Assembly: GCA_002150815.3 (NCBI GenBank)
Contig: NDFF03000381.1
Coordinates: forward strand, 830,385 to 894,384
From: Grammothele lineata
Lineage: Eukaryota; Basidiomycota; Agaricomycetes; Polyporales; Polyporaceae
Length of the DNA stretch: 64,000 nucleotides
Direction of reading: 5' to 3'
The first letter of the stretch is position 1; each line of letters opens with the position of its first letter. The notes beneath the pieces were generated by a model that ran no database searches, was not told the origin of the DNA, and was given only the letters and a program-made list of their open reading frames with translations. Positions 35,914 through 49,024 of this stretch are shown one piece after another. Both the position numbers and the translations under genes were made by a program.

Positions 35914-36864
35914 ATGCACGCTCAGAAGTCCATGCTCGCCACGACCGGCACGGCGAAGTTCACCTCGACACCTGCTCACAACGTCGTTCCTCCGGTCGCC
36001 GCAACCTCATCCGCTGCCGACAGTCCCTCTACCACAAACGGCATGCCCAGGTCTGCTCCGGCCACGAACGCTGGAGTCACGGGCGTCGCGAAGGCTCCTC
36101 AGACGCGGCCCGAGGGACTACAAAAGAAGGTGTGAAAGACATCACCCGAAAGACGACGCTACTCACACTTAACATACTTGACATAGCTCCCATCTTGCCG
36201 GGCGCTGATTTTCCCCATCAGCGGACCAGCTGGATACATCAGCCTTCCAATGGAGGTCAACGACAAAGGAGACCAGAAACGCGTACTCAACGTCGCTTCG
36301 CGGTGGTCCATAACGGGAACGCAGCAAACGTTCTCCTTCAAAGTGGCTCAAAACGGCCATGTCGCATTCTATACCCTCTTCATGATCATCACAGACGACC
36401 CGAGCGCGCCCCCTAACCCGTCTGTTCAGTATTGGGTGGGTTCCGATCCGCGGCCCTGGCCCGTGGAGTTGATCTTCATCCGCACGGACAAGGAGAGGAC
36501 TACGGTTTACGACATGTTACCGGCCTACCAGGAGGACGTTCGTGAGATCCTGTACATGTAAGGCAAACCGTCAATGAAAGTCTAACGAAGTCACTTTGTA
36601 CTAACCAATCTTGTGAACAGCATGGTGGACTGGTTCACGGGACATCTTCGACTGAGCATATGCAATCAAGACGAAACCATGTCGACTAGCAGCGAAGAAT
36701 CCAACCTGGAGAGTTATGCCCGCTATGAACCCATACGCAGCGACGAAGATGAGGAAAGCGACGAAGACGAGGACGGCGAGGCCATGGATACCGATGACGA
36801 CGAAGGTACTAGCGATGAGGACGACTGTCCCGACGACATAGAGTGGATGGAAGACGATATCTGA
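35914..36864 (+). CDS. Orphan B2, paralog of B1, with acidic tail
   Basis: Exons 35914-36129, 36187-36557 and 36621-36864, with 57- and 63-bp introns, give 276 aa from ATG to stop. The head (MHAQKSMLATTGTAKFTSTP...) is Thr/Ala/Pro-rich but shorter than in B1. The core reads ALIFPISGPAGYISLP, then HVAFYTLFMIITDDPSAPPN, matching B1's AYIFPIADPKRSITIL and MFYDVYIMHSDNPYVPPN. After the second intron VDWFTGHLRLSI matches B1's AKFFAGSIRLTL. Intron phases agree (0, then 2). The tail is very acidic (SDEDEESDEDEDGEAMD, ending EWMEDDI). It lies convergent to glycerol kinase, 332 bp away. Function is unknown. Confidence 0.68.
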
Positions 36865-37196
36865 TCGAATATCTACTTTTCATCTGTCACAGCGACACGC
36901 GATCGCTTAGTTCTCAGCCAATGTTACTTCGTCTGTCACGCATGTCACGTTCGTACTATTTTGAACATAGAAGGAGACCAGAAGCGTGATGTCACGTCAC
37001 GTTTGGTCACACCTCACCCCGTTCATTTACCAGACAAGACCTGGTCTACTAGTCGTAGCCCAGGGACGAGTTCTGAAAGGGTGGTATTCCGCCCCGAGCG
37101 GCATACTCACAAGCACGCGAATAATACACTGATAATACACGCGGACACTTCCTTCTTTTCCCCACCGACCGACGAAGACCTCGACAGCCTTCCCGC
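36865..37196. other. Intergenic between convergent genes
   Basis: 332 bp between the stops of B2 (plus) and glycerol kinase (minus), so mainly 3' untranslated DNA. It has a cluster of GTCACG motifs (36.94-37.01 kb) of unknown meaning. Confidence 0.5.
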
Positions 37197-39592
<2,396 letters not shown>

Positions 39593-41020
39593 GGTGCAGG
39601 TACAGGCTATATAGGATGTGAACGTAGACGCGGACGCAGAGCAAGAGACAGACGAGAAAGATACGCTCGGCGCGTAGCCCGCGCGGCGGCCATACTTAAG
39701 TAGCCTTGGAGTCCTGCGTGCGCCTCAGTCGGAGGAGAGGACAGACGCGGCGGTGTGATATCAATCCGCCCCCTCCGTCATCGAGCGGGTGCCGGCGGGC
39801 CCGGTCCGAGCGTCAGCTGACCCCCTCGAGTGATGTTAAGGGACGCTTCCGGAACCCGCGACCGCCCTGGTGACCCCTTCGTCGGTGTCTTGTTCCTTCG
39901 CCTTGCTCTCTGCGAACGATTCATTCCTTGAGCGAGCTAGGACAGGGGAGGTTGGCGAAAGGCACAGGTAACCAGCAGGCGTCTTCAGACCCGGATGACT
40001 GCCCGTGCGCGCCCGACGAGCGACCATCTGACTGTGGGTGTTCCGTAAGGACGCGCCGCGATCATCTCATGCAGTGCTCCAACAAAACAGGTCGCACCAA
40101 GACCTCAGTATCATGTGCGGCCCCCGCTCTGAGTCTCTTCGTCCGAAGCTCCGAAGTAGAGTTTTCCGGAGTCCGGAAGGGTTCAGGAATTCGAAGGTTG
40201 CGGCAGAAGCGCGCGACCGACGCCGGACGGGGCCTCTTTGCGTTACATTGAAGAAACGTTGCGAGTTCGAGAGCTTCCCGTGTTCGCTGAATGGAGGGGA
40301 ATGAAACACTAATCAAGCACGATCTCGTACTAACACGATGGATGTGAATCTGCAGATATGTGATCAGCCACGAGTACATCCCACTCGATGAATATGACAT
40401 CCAACCAATTACTCACCTCGACATAAACCGGCAGACGACCACACGACGATCCCCAAGAGCAGTTCCAAGTAACAGTCATAGAAACGAAACAATATAAATC
40501 GTCCGAAACGTCCCGAGCAGTGCGTATATACAAAGGCGGACCGACGTAAGTATTAGAGTACGGCCTACACTAGATCCCCACTGGATTCTCTAGACTCTAA
40601 TAACATGTATGCGCGTACGCGAGCGAGCGCCAGCTTGGCGACGCCCAGATTACAAGTAACACGGCTGAGGGCTTAGCGCTTAGCGCTCCGCCTTGAACTT
40701 CCCCGCGGCCATCGCTCATCTACAGAGATTAGATCATCGACGATGACCGGCGACTGGGGAGGTACGGGCCCGAGCGTGGGCGTGGCGGGAGCGGCCGGGT
40801 GAAGTTCAGACGGGCGGCGCGTAAGTACGATGAGTATGCATGTAGTGAGTGAGTGAGTGGGTGAGTGAGTGAGAGTCGTCAGGAGTCGTCGCGCGCCGCC
40901 GCCGCCCTGCATCGACTCGAGCGGCCCGCCGCCCGGGACGCTTCCCCCACGCTCCCCCAGCCTCCCTCCTGCTCCGGGGAGCACCACGCCACACTCCGGA
41001 CCGGACTCGCCGGGTCGCCC
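39593..41020. other. Intergenic, no gene recognised
   Basis: Contains the glycerol kinase promoter (next to 39600) and the GH47 3' region (up to 41020). Overlapping frames at 39.8-40.5 kb have no family. A GTGA-type microsatellite lies at about 40846-40875 and a doubled GCTTAGC at 40672-40688. Confidence 0.5.
40846..40875. repeat. GTGA microsatellite
   Basis: About seven copies of GTGA, one changed to GGTGA, downstream of the GH47 gene. Confidence 0.85.
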
Positions 41021-43888
41021 TCACGCGCTCGCCAGCGGCCGGCTGAACTTGAACTTCTCCCACTCGGACCAGCGGAAGACGGGGAAGGGGTGCGCCTCGG
41101 TGTTGAACACCCACCGGTCGAGGTCGATCGGGTCGTCGTTGGTGAAGAGGAGGAAGAAGTATTTCAGCCTGTGTGCGAAGGGGGAGGGGGGAGAGGGGGG
41201 GGGGTTAGCCGTGTGTCGCGTTGGTTGGAGAAGGGGGGAAGGGGAAGGGGGACTTACGTCTCAGCGAGGAAGTAACTGTCACGAATCGCGTCTAGTCAGT
41301 ACACTCAAGTAACATTGTCACACGCGCGGGTGTTGCTCACCTCGGCTGCTCATTGAGCTTCGGCGCCGGGGACTCGACGCAATTGTGCAAGCTCGCGTAG
41401 CCCGAGTCCGTCTTGGCCTCGCGCTCGAGGGCTTCGAAGATCTGCCACCCGCGCTCGCGCCAGACCGGGTCGCCCGTCGTGCGCCACATCAGGTAGATCG
41501 ACTCGAGCGTCTGCGCGTGTCCCGCCCCCTCAAAGTCAGCATCTCCGTCCGTGCAAGCCGCCGCCGCCACCATCTACAAGACAGCGTAAAACTCACCTCC
41601 GGCCTCAACAAATAATCCGCCCTCGTCACCGCATAATCCCACGGCTTATGCGTCGTCTTCTCCCTCGCCGGCCTCGTAAACCTCACCGGCCTCTTCTCGT
41701 TCAACCCCGGCATCGGCCCCCTCATCCCCCCCATCCTCCACTCCTCCAGCAACTCTATCCACGGGCGCGACCGCGTGTCCATCCTGGCGTTCTCCGGGCC
41801 AATGCCGGAGGGCATGTCCGCGTAGAGGAGCCAGCAGGTCGTCGCGAGCCCCTCGGCCGCCGCGGCGTGTAGGGCGCGGAGGTCGTAGGGCGCGAGGAGG
41901 TCGTATGCGCGCCGGGCCTCGGCGTTGAGGTGCGCGGGGTTGATGAGGGAGAGGTTGAGGGGGAGCTGGTGCGCGCCGAGGGCGAGGAGGCCCGGGAAGA
42001 AGCAGGAGAGGTGCTCGACGCCGTGCGTGGGGTTGCGCAGGTGGGAGGTGGAGTCGGTCACGTAGAGGAGGCCCCGGTTGGGGGTGACGTAGAGGAGGCG
42101 GGTGAGGACGTCGTTCATTGAGAGCAGGTCTGTGCATGGGCGGATTAGGGCGAGGTTGAGCTAGGGTAAGAGGGAATACGTACACATCTCGAGATTAGCG
42201 AGGTCGTCCTTGCCCGTGAGGAGGTACTGCTTAAGCAGATACTCGTGCCCGCTGTCTGCAGCGGCGCCCATGGAACGCCCTTCGGCTGCGCGAGAGTTCA
42301 GGGCAACAACATGGGTAGTGACGGAGGGGACCTACCAGCTGTTGGCCACCCGGTGCTTATATCCCACTGGGTGGTGAACATGCCGCCCTTGCGGCCCTCC
42401 ATAGCCTTCGCCAACTTCTCGATAACAGTGTTACCCTAGCTCAAGCGTTAATACCGCAGAGTGTTGGACTGTACTGAGGCGACTCACCTTCTCAAAGTGC
42501 ACGCTGTCGCCCGTCGCATGAGCGAGGTATGTCCACTCCATCTGGCACGACGCGACCTCGGCAAAGACACCAGAAATACCCTTGGTGATCTCACCCCTAG
42601 TTTTAACAATCGTGAATCAACACGCTCATGCCAAATTGGTATCCACTTACGTTGCTGGGATAACCCCGAACGACGGCAGCCCCGACCTCGTCCCAAATGC
42701 AGGCTCGAGGAGCGTTGCGAGCTTGTCCGCCTGTATGAGCAAGACATGCTCCCCCGAGAGCGCGTACGCTGACAGGAGACCCCCAAGGTACCGAATCACA
42801 GTCTCGAAAAACGGCACGTAGTTGTTGTACTGGAAAGAGGAAAACGCACGCACGCGTGTGCGCGCGTCAGTCAGTCAGCACATGACCCCGGATCGGGCGA
42901 AGAGTGAGAAGATGTGCGCGGAACGGGAGCGGTTGCGGGGATACGGAGGCTTTCCCCCACGTGTGGGCGGACGGCATCGTATCGCGGAAACGTCGGAGGG
43001 AAAGGTTATGGGAGTCTTCGAGGTGCGCTCTCAGGTCAGGGAGCACCGAGCACCGCTTCGGCGTGCAGCGCGATCAATCGAAAAGTACGAGCGCACGACC
43101 ACTGGCTAGCAATGGCCGGCCTGCGCGGGTGGAATGGAGATTCTTGACGCGATCCCAGTCGACGCGGGATCAAGCAAGGACGTAGGTTTTGTCAGAGGCT
43201 CGGCGATAGTGTCTCCGTGGCGTTGAAACAAGCCCGCGTGACTGTCCATCGCAGATGCACGAGACGCAGCGACCACAACGCGAGGTGTAGGTTCGACCAC
43301 AGGGGACAGACGGTGGAAAATGCGGGGAACACGGGAACCAGTGAGAATAGAAGACGAACCTGGCTGAAGTCCCCCTCCTGGACGACGGAAAGCGCGTCGG
43401 CGAACTCGTCATGGAGACCCATGAGAAGCATGGTGTCCAGGGAGTCGTACATGGTGACGTTCCAGCCGTTGAAGCTGCAGAGGGGTTATTTCGACCGCCT
43501 CCGCAGCAGGGAGCTCGAGCGGGACGCACTTATTCTTTGCGCCGTTGGTAAGCGGCAAGAGCTCGTCGTAGCCTTTGGCGTACTTGAGGTAGCCGCTGTA
43601 GGCGTGCTTGAATGCTGCTCTGACGGCATCGGCGCGCTGGTCCCATATGGGGTCCAAGGGAGGTGAGGAAACTTGTTGCCATGCTGAAGGGTGGCCGGCG
43701 GGCGACTGCGGGTCGAGGAAGTGTGTGGTGGGGGGCAGCTGAATGTAGTAGAGGGTAGAGACGACTAGGAATGCTCCGAGGGCGGCGCCGATGTAACGAG
43801 CGGACCTGTTACGGCTGGAAGGGAGTGAGGAGAGGCACATGTGGGACATGGGAGAGTGAAGAAGAACATACGGGAGGAGCGAGGCCAT
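41021..43888 (-). CDS. GH47 class I alpha-1,2-mannosidase, 11 exons
   Basis: Exons 43888-43872, 43814-43530, 43474-43360, 42829-42651, 42596-42488, 42435-42336, 42285-42184, 42129-41597, 41510-41341, 41275-41258 and 41168-41021 give 591 aa. Class I mannosidases trim alpha-1,2-mannose from N-glycans in the ER or Golgi. Residues 13-32 (YIGAALGAFLVVSTLYYIQL) are a type II signal anchor, so the catalytic domain should face the lumen. Conserved motifs are FNGWNVTMYDSLDTM, FFETVIRYLGGLL (E148), AADSGHEYLLK (D279), LRPETLES (E480), SYFLAETLKY and VFNTEAHPF (T566, the calcium-binding threonine). All catalytic positions are kept. Exon 10 is only 18 nt, and intron 3 (42830-43359) is 530 bp, about ten times the local norm. 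The start lies 593 bp from that of the divergent ANTH gene. It could be an ERAD-type or a processing mannosidase; the sequence does not decide. Confidence 0.92.
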
Positions 43889-44481
43889 GGTGGGGACCGA
43901 CTGCGCACGGGCGACGAAGCGGAGAGAGGTAGAGGGGCGCCACTGCGGAGGCGATGGGAGGAAAAGAGGGTGGTCCTGCGCGCAGACCTCGGGCGGACGG
44001 TAGATATAGGACGTCAAGGAGGGTGTGGGCGCAGATGCAGCGGTGTCCCCGGGGCTTGGCAGGCGGGTGAGTACATGGCAGACGACTTTTGAATATCGAC
44101 TGTCGCGCGCCTCGCTCGCCCGACCACAAACCCAAGCACGGGCAGCCCGGCAGAGCACGGCCGCCTCTCCTCGCCTTCTCGGCCGGCCCTCTGCCGTGCT
44201 TCTGCCGTCCCCGGCATCTCCCCGCACGGCACCCCGGCAGCCGCTCGCTGCCAGCGTTCCTTGGGCGCTCCCCGGCCACGCTCGGCGGACCGGAGCAGCC
44301 GGCCTCCCCGCCGGATCAGGACGCGGGCGATGGACTCGAGCGCCCGCGCACGGGTGAGCTCACTCTGTGCCCAGCGCTCACTCGCCTCAGAGCCCGAGGC
44401 TTGAGCGCGTCGACGGCCGTGCTCCTCTCGCCCTGTACACTACCCGCCTCCCCGCCGTCCTCCTCTTTCCTCACGCCCCGC
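43889..44481. promoter_or_regulatory. Divergent promoter region, GH47 and ANTH adaptor
   Basis: 593 bp between two ATGs pointing away from each other, GC-rich, with CT-rich tracts close to the ANTH start (44.43-44.48 kb), a common feature of fungal promoters. No TATA box is evident. Long open frames on both strands here are shadows of the GC-rich composition. Confidence 0.55.
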
Positions 44482-47400
44482 ATGACGAGCTACGAGAAGA
44501 CCGTCAAGCTCGCCTGCAAGCCCAAGGCCGCCCCGCCCAAGGCCAAGGTACGCTCTCCATCATCAACCTCCAGCTCCCCGGTCCGCCGCCTGACCTCCGT
44601 CCACTGCGTCCCCCGCGCAGTACCTCGACCCCATCATCGCCGCGACCTGGTCAGAGGACGGCGCCGTGCACGATGTCTGCAAGGCCCTCTCCCCCCGATT
44701 CCGTGAACCCAACGTCATCGTGAGTGCCCGCCCCGTGACGCTCTCACGTCCCATGTCCGACCGCCCTGCCCCCCAAGGTCGTGTTCAAGGCCCTCATCGT
44801 CCTCCACACCATGATCCGCAACGGCGCGACGGACAACATCCTCCAATACCTCTCCTCCTCCGACGTCCTCAAGCTCCGCAACGTCTCCTCCGGCAGCTGG
44901 GAGGGCTACTCCGCGCCCCAGAACCTCCAAAACTACGCAAAGTACCTCGACCTCAGGATACGGGCCTACCGCGAGCTCAAGCACGACGCCATCCGCGTCC
45001 AGTCCGAGACGAACCGCGATATGCGCAACTCACAGGCCGTCGACGAGGACCTCGAGCAGAGCCATCGCAGGAAGGGCAAGGCCGCGCCCCCGGCCCCGCT
45101 CGCCGCGAGCGCGAACCTGGCGCGCAGCAAGACCATGGCTGGGCGTAAGCTGCGGGTCATGACCGTGGAGAAGGGGCTCTTGCGCGAGACGAAGATTGTC
45201 CAGCGCATGGTAGACGGCCTGATCGAGTGTCGGGTGAGTTCAGTTCACGAACTACTGCTCGAGTTATGTGTCGCGCGTGGACCCATGTCCCTACGCTTCG
45301 CCGAACTGTGGCTGTCCGTATGGGTAGCCGCTGATCGTCGCGAAGCTATCGGACGCGCGAGGTGCCAGCTAGTGAGGCGGCTTATTGCAGGTTATGCTGC
45401 CTGAAGTTCGGTGGAATCAGGGTCTGGTGATGCGGTTGTAGCGCCCCGGCACCTCGTGAAGAGCGTTTCGCATACCAGCTCGGTGCATTGGATCTCATGG
45501 TTTCTGGTGTTCGAAAGCACCCCGAGAACCACGCATATACATGACGAGCCGCCGGTCTCGGGCGATCTTAGGGGCCGGGTGAATGCGCCGCCTTACACTT
45601 GAAACCTCGCTAAGAAAGGTTACGACGGCCCCTCGTACGCCCGCGCACGCAACATGTATTCCGCCTTGCTTTCCAACAACGCTAACGAACCTCCAGTTCT
45701 ACCTCGACGACCTCGAAGACGAACTCAACATCACCGCCCTCCGAATGCTCGTCAAGGACCTCCTCATCCTCTTCCAGGCGTGCAACGAGGGCGTCATCAA
45801 CGTCCTCGAGCACTACTTCGAGATGTCCCGCATCGACGCGCAGGACGCGCTCGCCATCTACAAGCACTTCTGCAAGCAGACCGAGCGCGTCGTCGAGTAC
45901 CTGGGCGTCGCGAAGAAGTTGCAGAATCTGCTCAACGTGCCGATTCCGAACTTGAGACATGTGCGTGTGCTGTGTCGGGTCTTTCGTGCAGTTAGCTGAC
46001 ATCGACATATATGTATGAAAACAGGCACCAGTGTCACTGGCGAGCTCGCTGGAAGAGTACCTGAACGACCCGAACTTTGAGCAGAACAGGATCGAGTACA
46101 AGACGCAGAAGGAGGCTGCGGAACGGAACGCGAAGCTAGGTATCAAAGCGACACCCCAACCTGCTCAGAAGCGTACGTTTCTGCCTGACGAGTAGTTTCG
46201 AGTCGGCTCACGTGTCGGCGTGCAGCATCCCCGTCCCCTCAGCCAGCAGAAGCAAGTTCGTCCAAGGACGCGGATACAGCAGCAAAGACGCCAGGCCAGA
46301 AGGCCATGATCGACTTCTTCACCGCGATCGAGGGCGAGCAGCAAACGATGTTCAACCCACAAACGAACAGGTACCTCTCCCATATCTGTTACCATCTCTA
46401 GCGCACTTCGCTCACGCACATCCAGCCCGACAGCATCATACTTCCAGCAACAGGCGATGCAGAACCCCTTCCAGCAGCAAATGATGACCGGGGCGATGCT
46501 CGGCGCGCAAGCGTTCGGCCAGCAGCCCCCGCAAATGCAGATGCAGATGGCGACGCAGATGCAGATGCAACCACAGCCGACCGGGTTCCTCATGCCCCAG
46601 CAAACCGCGATGCCGATGGGTGGTGGCGGCACGAACCCGTTCGGTATGCAGCAGCCTCAGCAGCAGCAGCAACAACAGCAGCAACCGACGTTCCAGTCCT
46701 TCTTGTCTGCACAACCGACTGGGATGTTGCAGCCGCAGATGACGGGCGCGAACCCGTTCCGGCAGAGCATGATGTTCCCGCAGATGACGGGGATGCCCGC
46801 CGCGTTCGGCGCCCAGCAGCAGCCCCAGCCGTCGATGGGCGCGGGTCCGGAGCAGAGCACAAACCCGTTCCCTATGCTTCAGCAGCCACAACAGCAGCAG
46901 AGCCCGGCGGCCTCACAGAATCCCATGCAACCTTCTCCGAGCCCTTTCCAGCCCACCGGATTGGCCCAGCCGTCGCCCAACTCCAACTCCAACCCGACTC
47001 AGCCGTCGTTCCCGTTCTCGACAACAACAAATGCCTTCGGCGGCGCACCGTCCGCACCCGCACCCGCGCCGTCCGCGCCGACCTTCGCACAGCCATTCGC
47101 ACAACAAGCGTCCGCGGCCGGCGCAGCGAACGTACCCCCGCGCTCTGCGACGGCCCCGCTCACCGGCCCCGGAACAGGCGCGGGAGCGGCGTCGCCGCCC
47201 CCGGCGATGCCGGTGAAGACGCACCAGACGGGCTCGCGGAATCCGTTCGGGCAGGTGATCACGCCCGCCCCGCCCGTCCCGAAGCCGCCTACGTTGATGG
47301 AGCTCGCGATGGGCGGGGGCGTGCAAGCCCAGCAGCAATCACAACAACAGCAGCAGCAGCAGACGCAACAGACGGGGGCGTTCTTCGATTTGGGCAGTCT

Positions 47401-48310
47401 TGGCTCGAGTTTACCGTCGGCGCGGCCTAACGGGTCGAGCGCGAACGCGAACGGATCGTCGTCGATCATGGCGGGCGTCGCCTCTTCCTTCTCGTTCGAC
47501 TCTTCCAAACCCGGCGGTGGTGGAGGCGGCCCGTCGTTCGCGTCCCCGCTCACCTCGCAGCCGACCTCGAGCACGATCACCTCCTCCGCCTTCTCCGACA
47601 CGCTCTTCTCCTCGGTCTCTTCTCAGCCCACTGGGGCGACGTCCTCCGCTGGGGGCGCCCCCTCCATCTCCATCTCCGGGGCTGGGATTGGGGCGGGGGC
47701 AGGGAACGCGCCGGTGCAGCGCCAGCAAACGGGCTTCAGCGGCCTCAAAGCTTTCAAACCTTCCTCCTCGTTCGGCGCCGCGCTCCTCGAGTCTCTCCCG
47801 CCTATCCCCTCTACCCCATCCACGCCCGCCGGCTCCTCCCCTGGCTCCCCGCCCACAGGCGTGGGTGCGGGCGGAGGGGGCTTCCCGGGGCTGAACTCGC
47901 AGCCGACAGGCATGGGCATGGGCACGGGTATGGGCGCGGGGGGAGCGTTCGGCTCCTCGTCCTCCCTGGGCGTCGGCCTCCGCCCGCAGGCGACGGGCTC
48001 CCTGGGCGGCGCGAACCCGTTCAGGGCGACGATGTTCTCCGCGACGAGCAGCCCTGCGTCTGCTGCGCCGTCTCCCTCTTTCCTTGGGGGCGGCGGCGGG
48101 GTCGGTGGGGTCGGTGGGGGCTCCCCGTCGCCGTTCGGCCTGGGCGCTGGGGCGGGGACGACGCCGACCGGGGCCGGTGGCGCGTTCGGGTCGAGCGCGT
48201 TCGGGTCGGGCGGGTCGGCGTTTGGGACGGGTGCGTTCGGACTCGGGATGAATGGAGTTGGGCAGGACGCGTCGAAGCAGCAGGCGCAGCAGCAGGGGTC
48301 GCTCATCTGA
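44482..48310 (+). CDS. AP180/CALM-type ANTH-domain clathrin adaptor, 7 exons
   Basis: Exons 44482-44547, 44621-44719, 44778-45233, 45697-45960, 46025-46172, 46226-46370 and 46426-48310 give 1020 aa. It begins MTSYEKTVKLACKPKA, then YLDPIIAATWSEDGAVHDVC, FKALIVLHTMIRNG and DLLILFQACNEGVINVLEHY, a complete ANTH domain (residues 1 to about 295). This domain binds phosphoinositides and recruits clathrin and cargo at the plasma membrane. The long tail is Gln-, Gly- and Ser-rich and disordered. It carries at least six NPF tripeptides (EH-domain ligands) and about eight LxxQxTG-like motifs (LQPQMTG, LSAQPTG, LNSQPTG, LRPQATG, VQRQQTG), the consensus for the Ark1/Prk1 endocytic kinases. Yeast relatives are YAP1801/1802. 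Intron 3 (45234-45696) is 463 bp. If retained, it would add 54 residues and then a stop, cutting the ANTH domain short. Confidence 0.93.
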
Positions 48311-49024
48311 GCGTGCCCGCGCGCGTGCTGTTGCGCTCTCGCGCGGAGGCTTCCTCGCCGCGCTGCGTGACACGGGTCCTGACTCCTGCTCTTTCTTCTC
48401 TGCCCGCGTGTGTCCGTGCTGTCCCGGGTAGGAGGGCGGGCGGGCGGCGCGTGTGCCCGTCGGGTGCGCGGCGCTCCGCCGGTCCCACCGTTTCTGCTGC
48501 TCTCTCTTTCTCTTTCCAATTCGTTAGGTAGCTCTCTCCGTAGTCTCTCCTTGACCCAGTGTATACTCGCTCGCGCTCTCATGACATGCCAGACGACCTG
48601 CTCCCGATCCCGGTCCCCTCGCGCTCCTTTCCTTCCGACTCGCCCCTTTCTTGTCCCGCTTACGTGCACGCACTCAGTACACACACATACACATACACAC
48701 ATACATACATACGTCCCAGACACACATGACGCTGCGCTCCTTTGCTCTTGGTTTCGATTCTGGTGGACGGCGGGGGGACGAGAGATGGGGATTGGGGAAT
48801 GGGGGTAGGGATTGGGGGACCGGTTTGCGGGAGGGAAGAGAGGGGACGGGGAGGAGAGAGGGGACGGGGAGGAGAGAGGGAGATAGCGGAAGATAGTAGT
48901 ACTCGTACTCGCACCTCGACACCTTCATTGGTGTCTCTCGTCTTGAGAGGATACCCGGCATAATTGTATAGTTTCCTCAGCTAGTCCCGCTCATGGAATA
49001 CCGGCTCAGCCTGCATGCGGTGCG
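48311..49024. other. Intergenic between convergent genes, with simple repeats
   Basis: 3' sides of the ANTH gene (plus) and HET gene (minus). It contains a CA/TA-type microsatellite (about 48677-48712) and a G-rich stretch with a 20-bp GGGGACGGGGAGGAGAGAGG unit twice (about 48843-48882). Confidence 0.6.
48677..48712. repeat. ACACAT/ACAT microsatellite
   Basis: Alternating ACAC and ATAC units over about 35 bp downstream of the ANTH gene. Confidence 0.85.

Noticed and set aside
43409..44279. Minus-strand frames of 272 and 156 codons across the GH47 start
   Set aside because: They ignore the clear introns and the signal-anchor start at 43888. The part beyond is the GC-rich divergent promoter.
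47411..48723. Two long minus-strand open frames (320 and 366 codons) opposite the ANTH tail
   Set aside because: They are mirror images of a GC-rich, low-complexity coding exon. They are Arg/Pro/Ala-rich and lack domains, while the plus strand continues a spliced, conserved gene.
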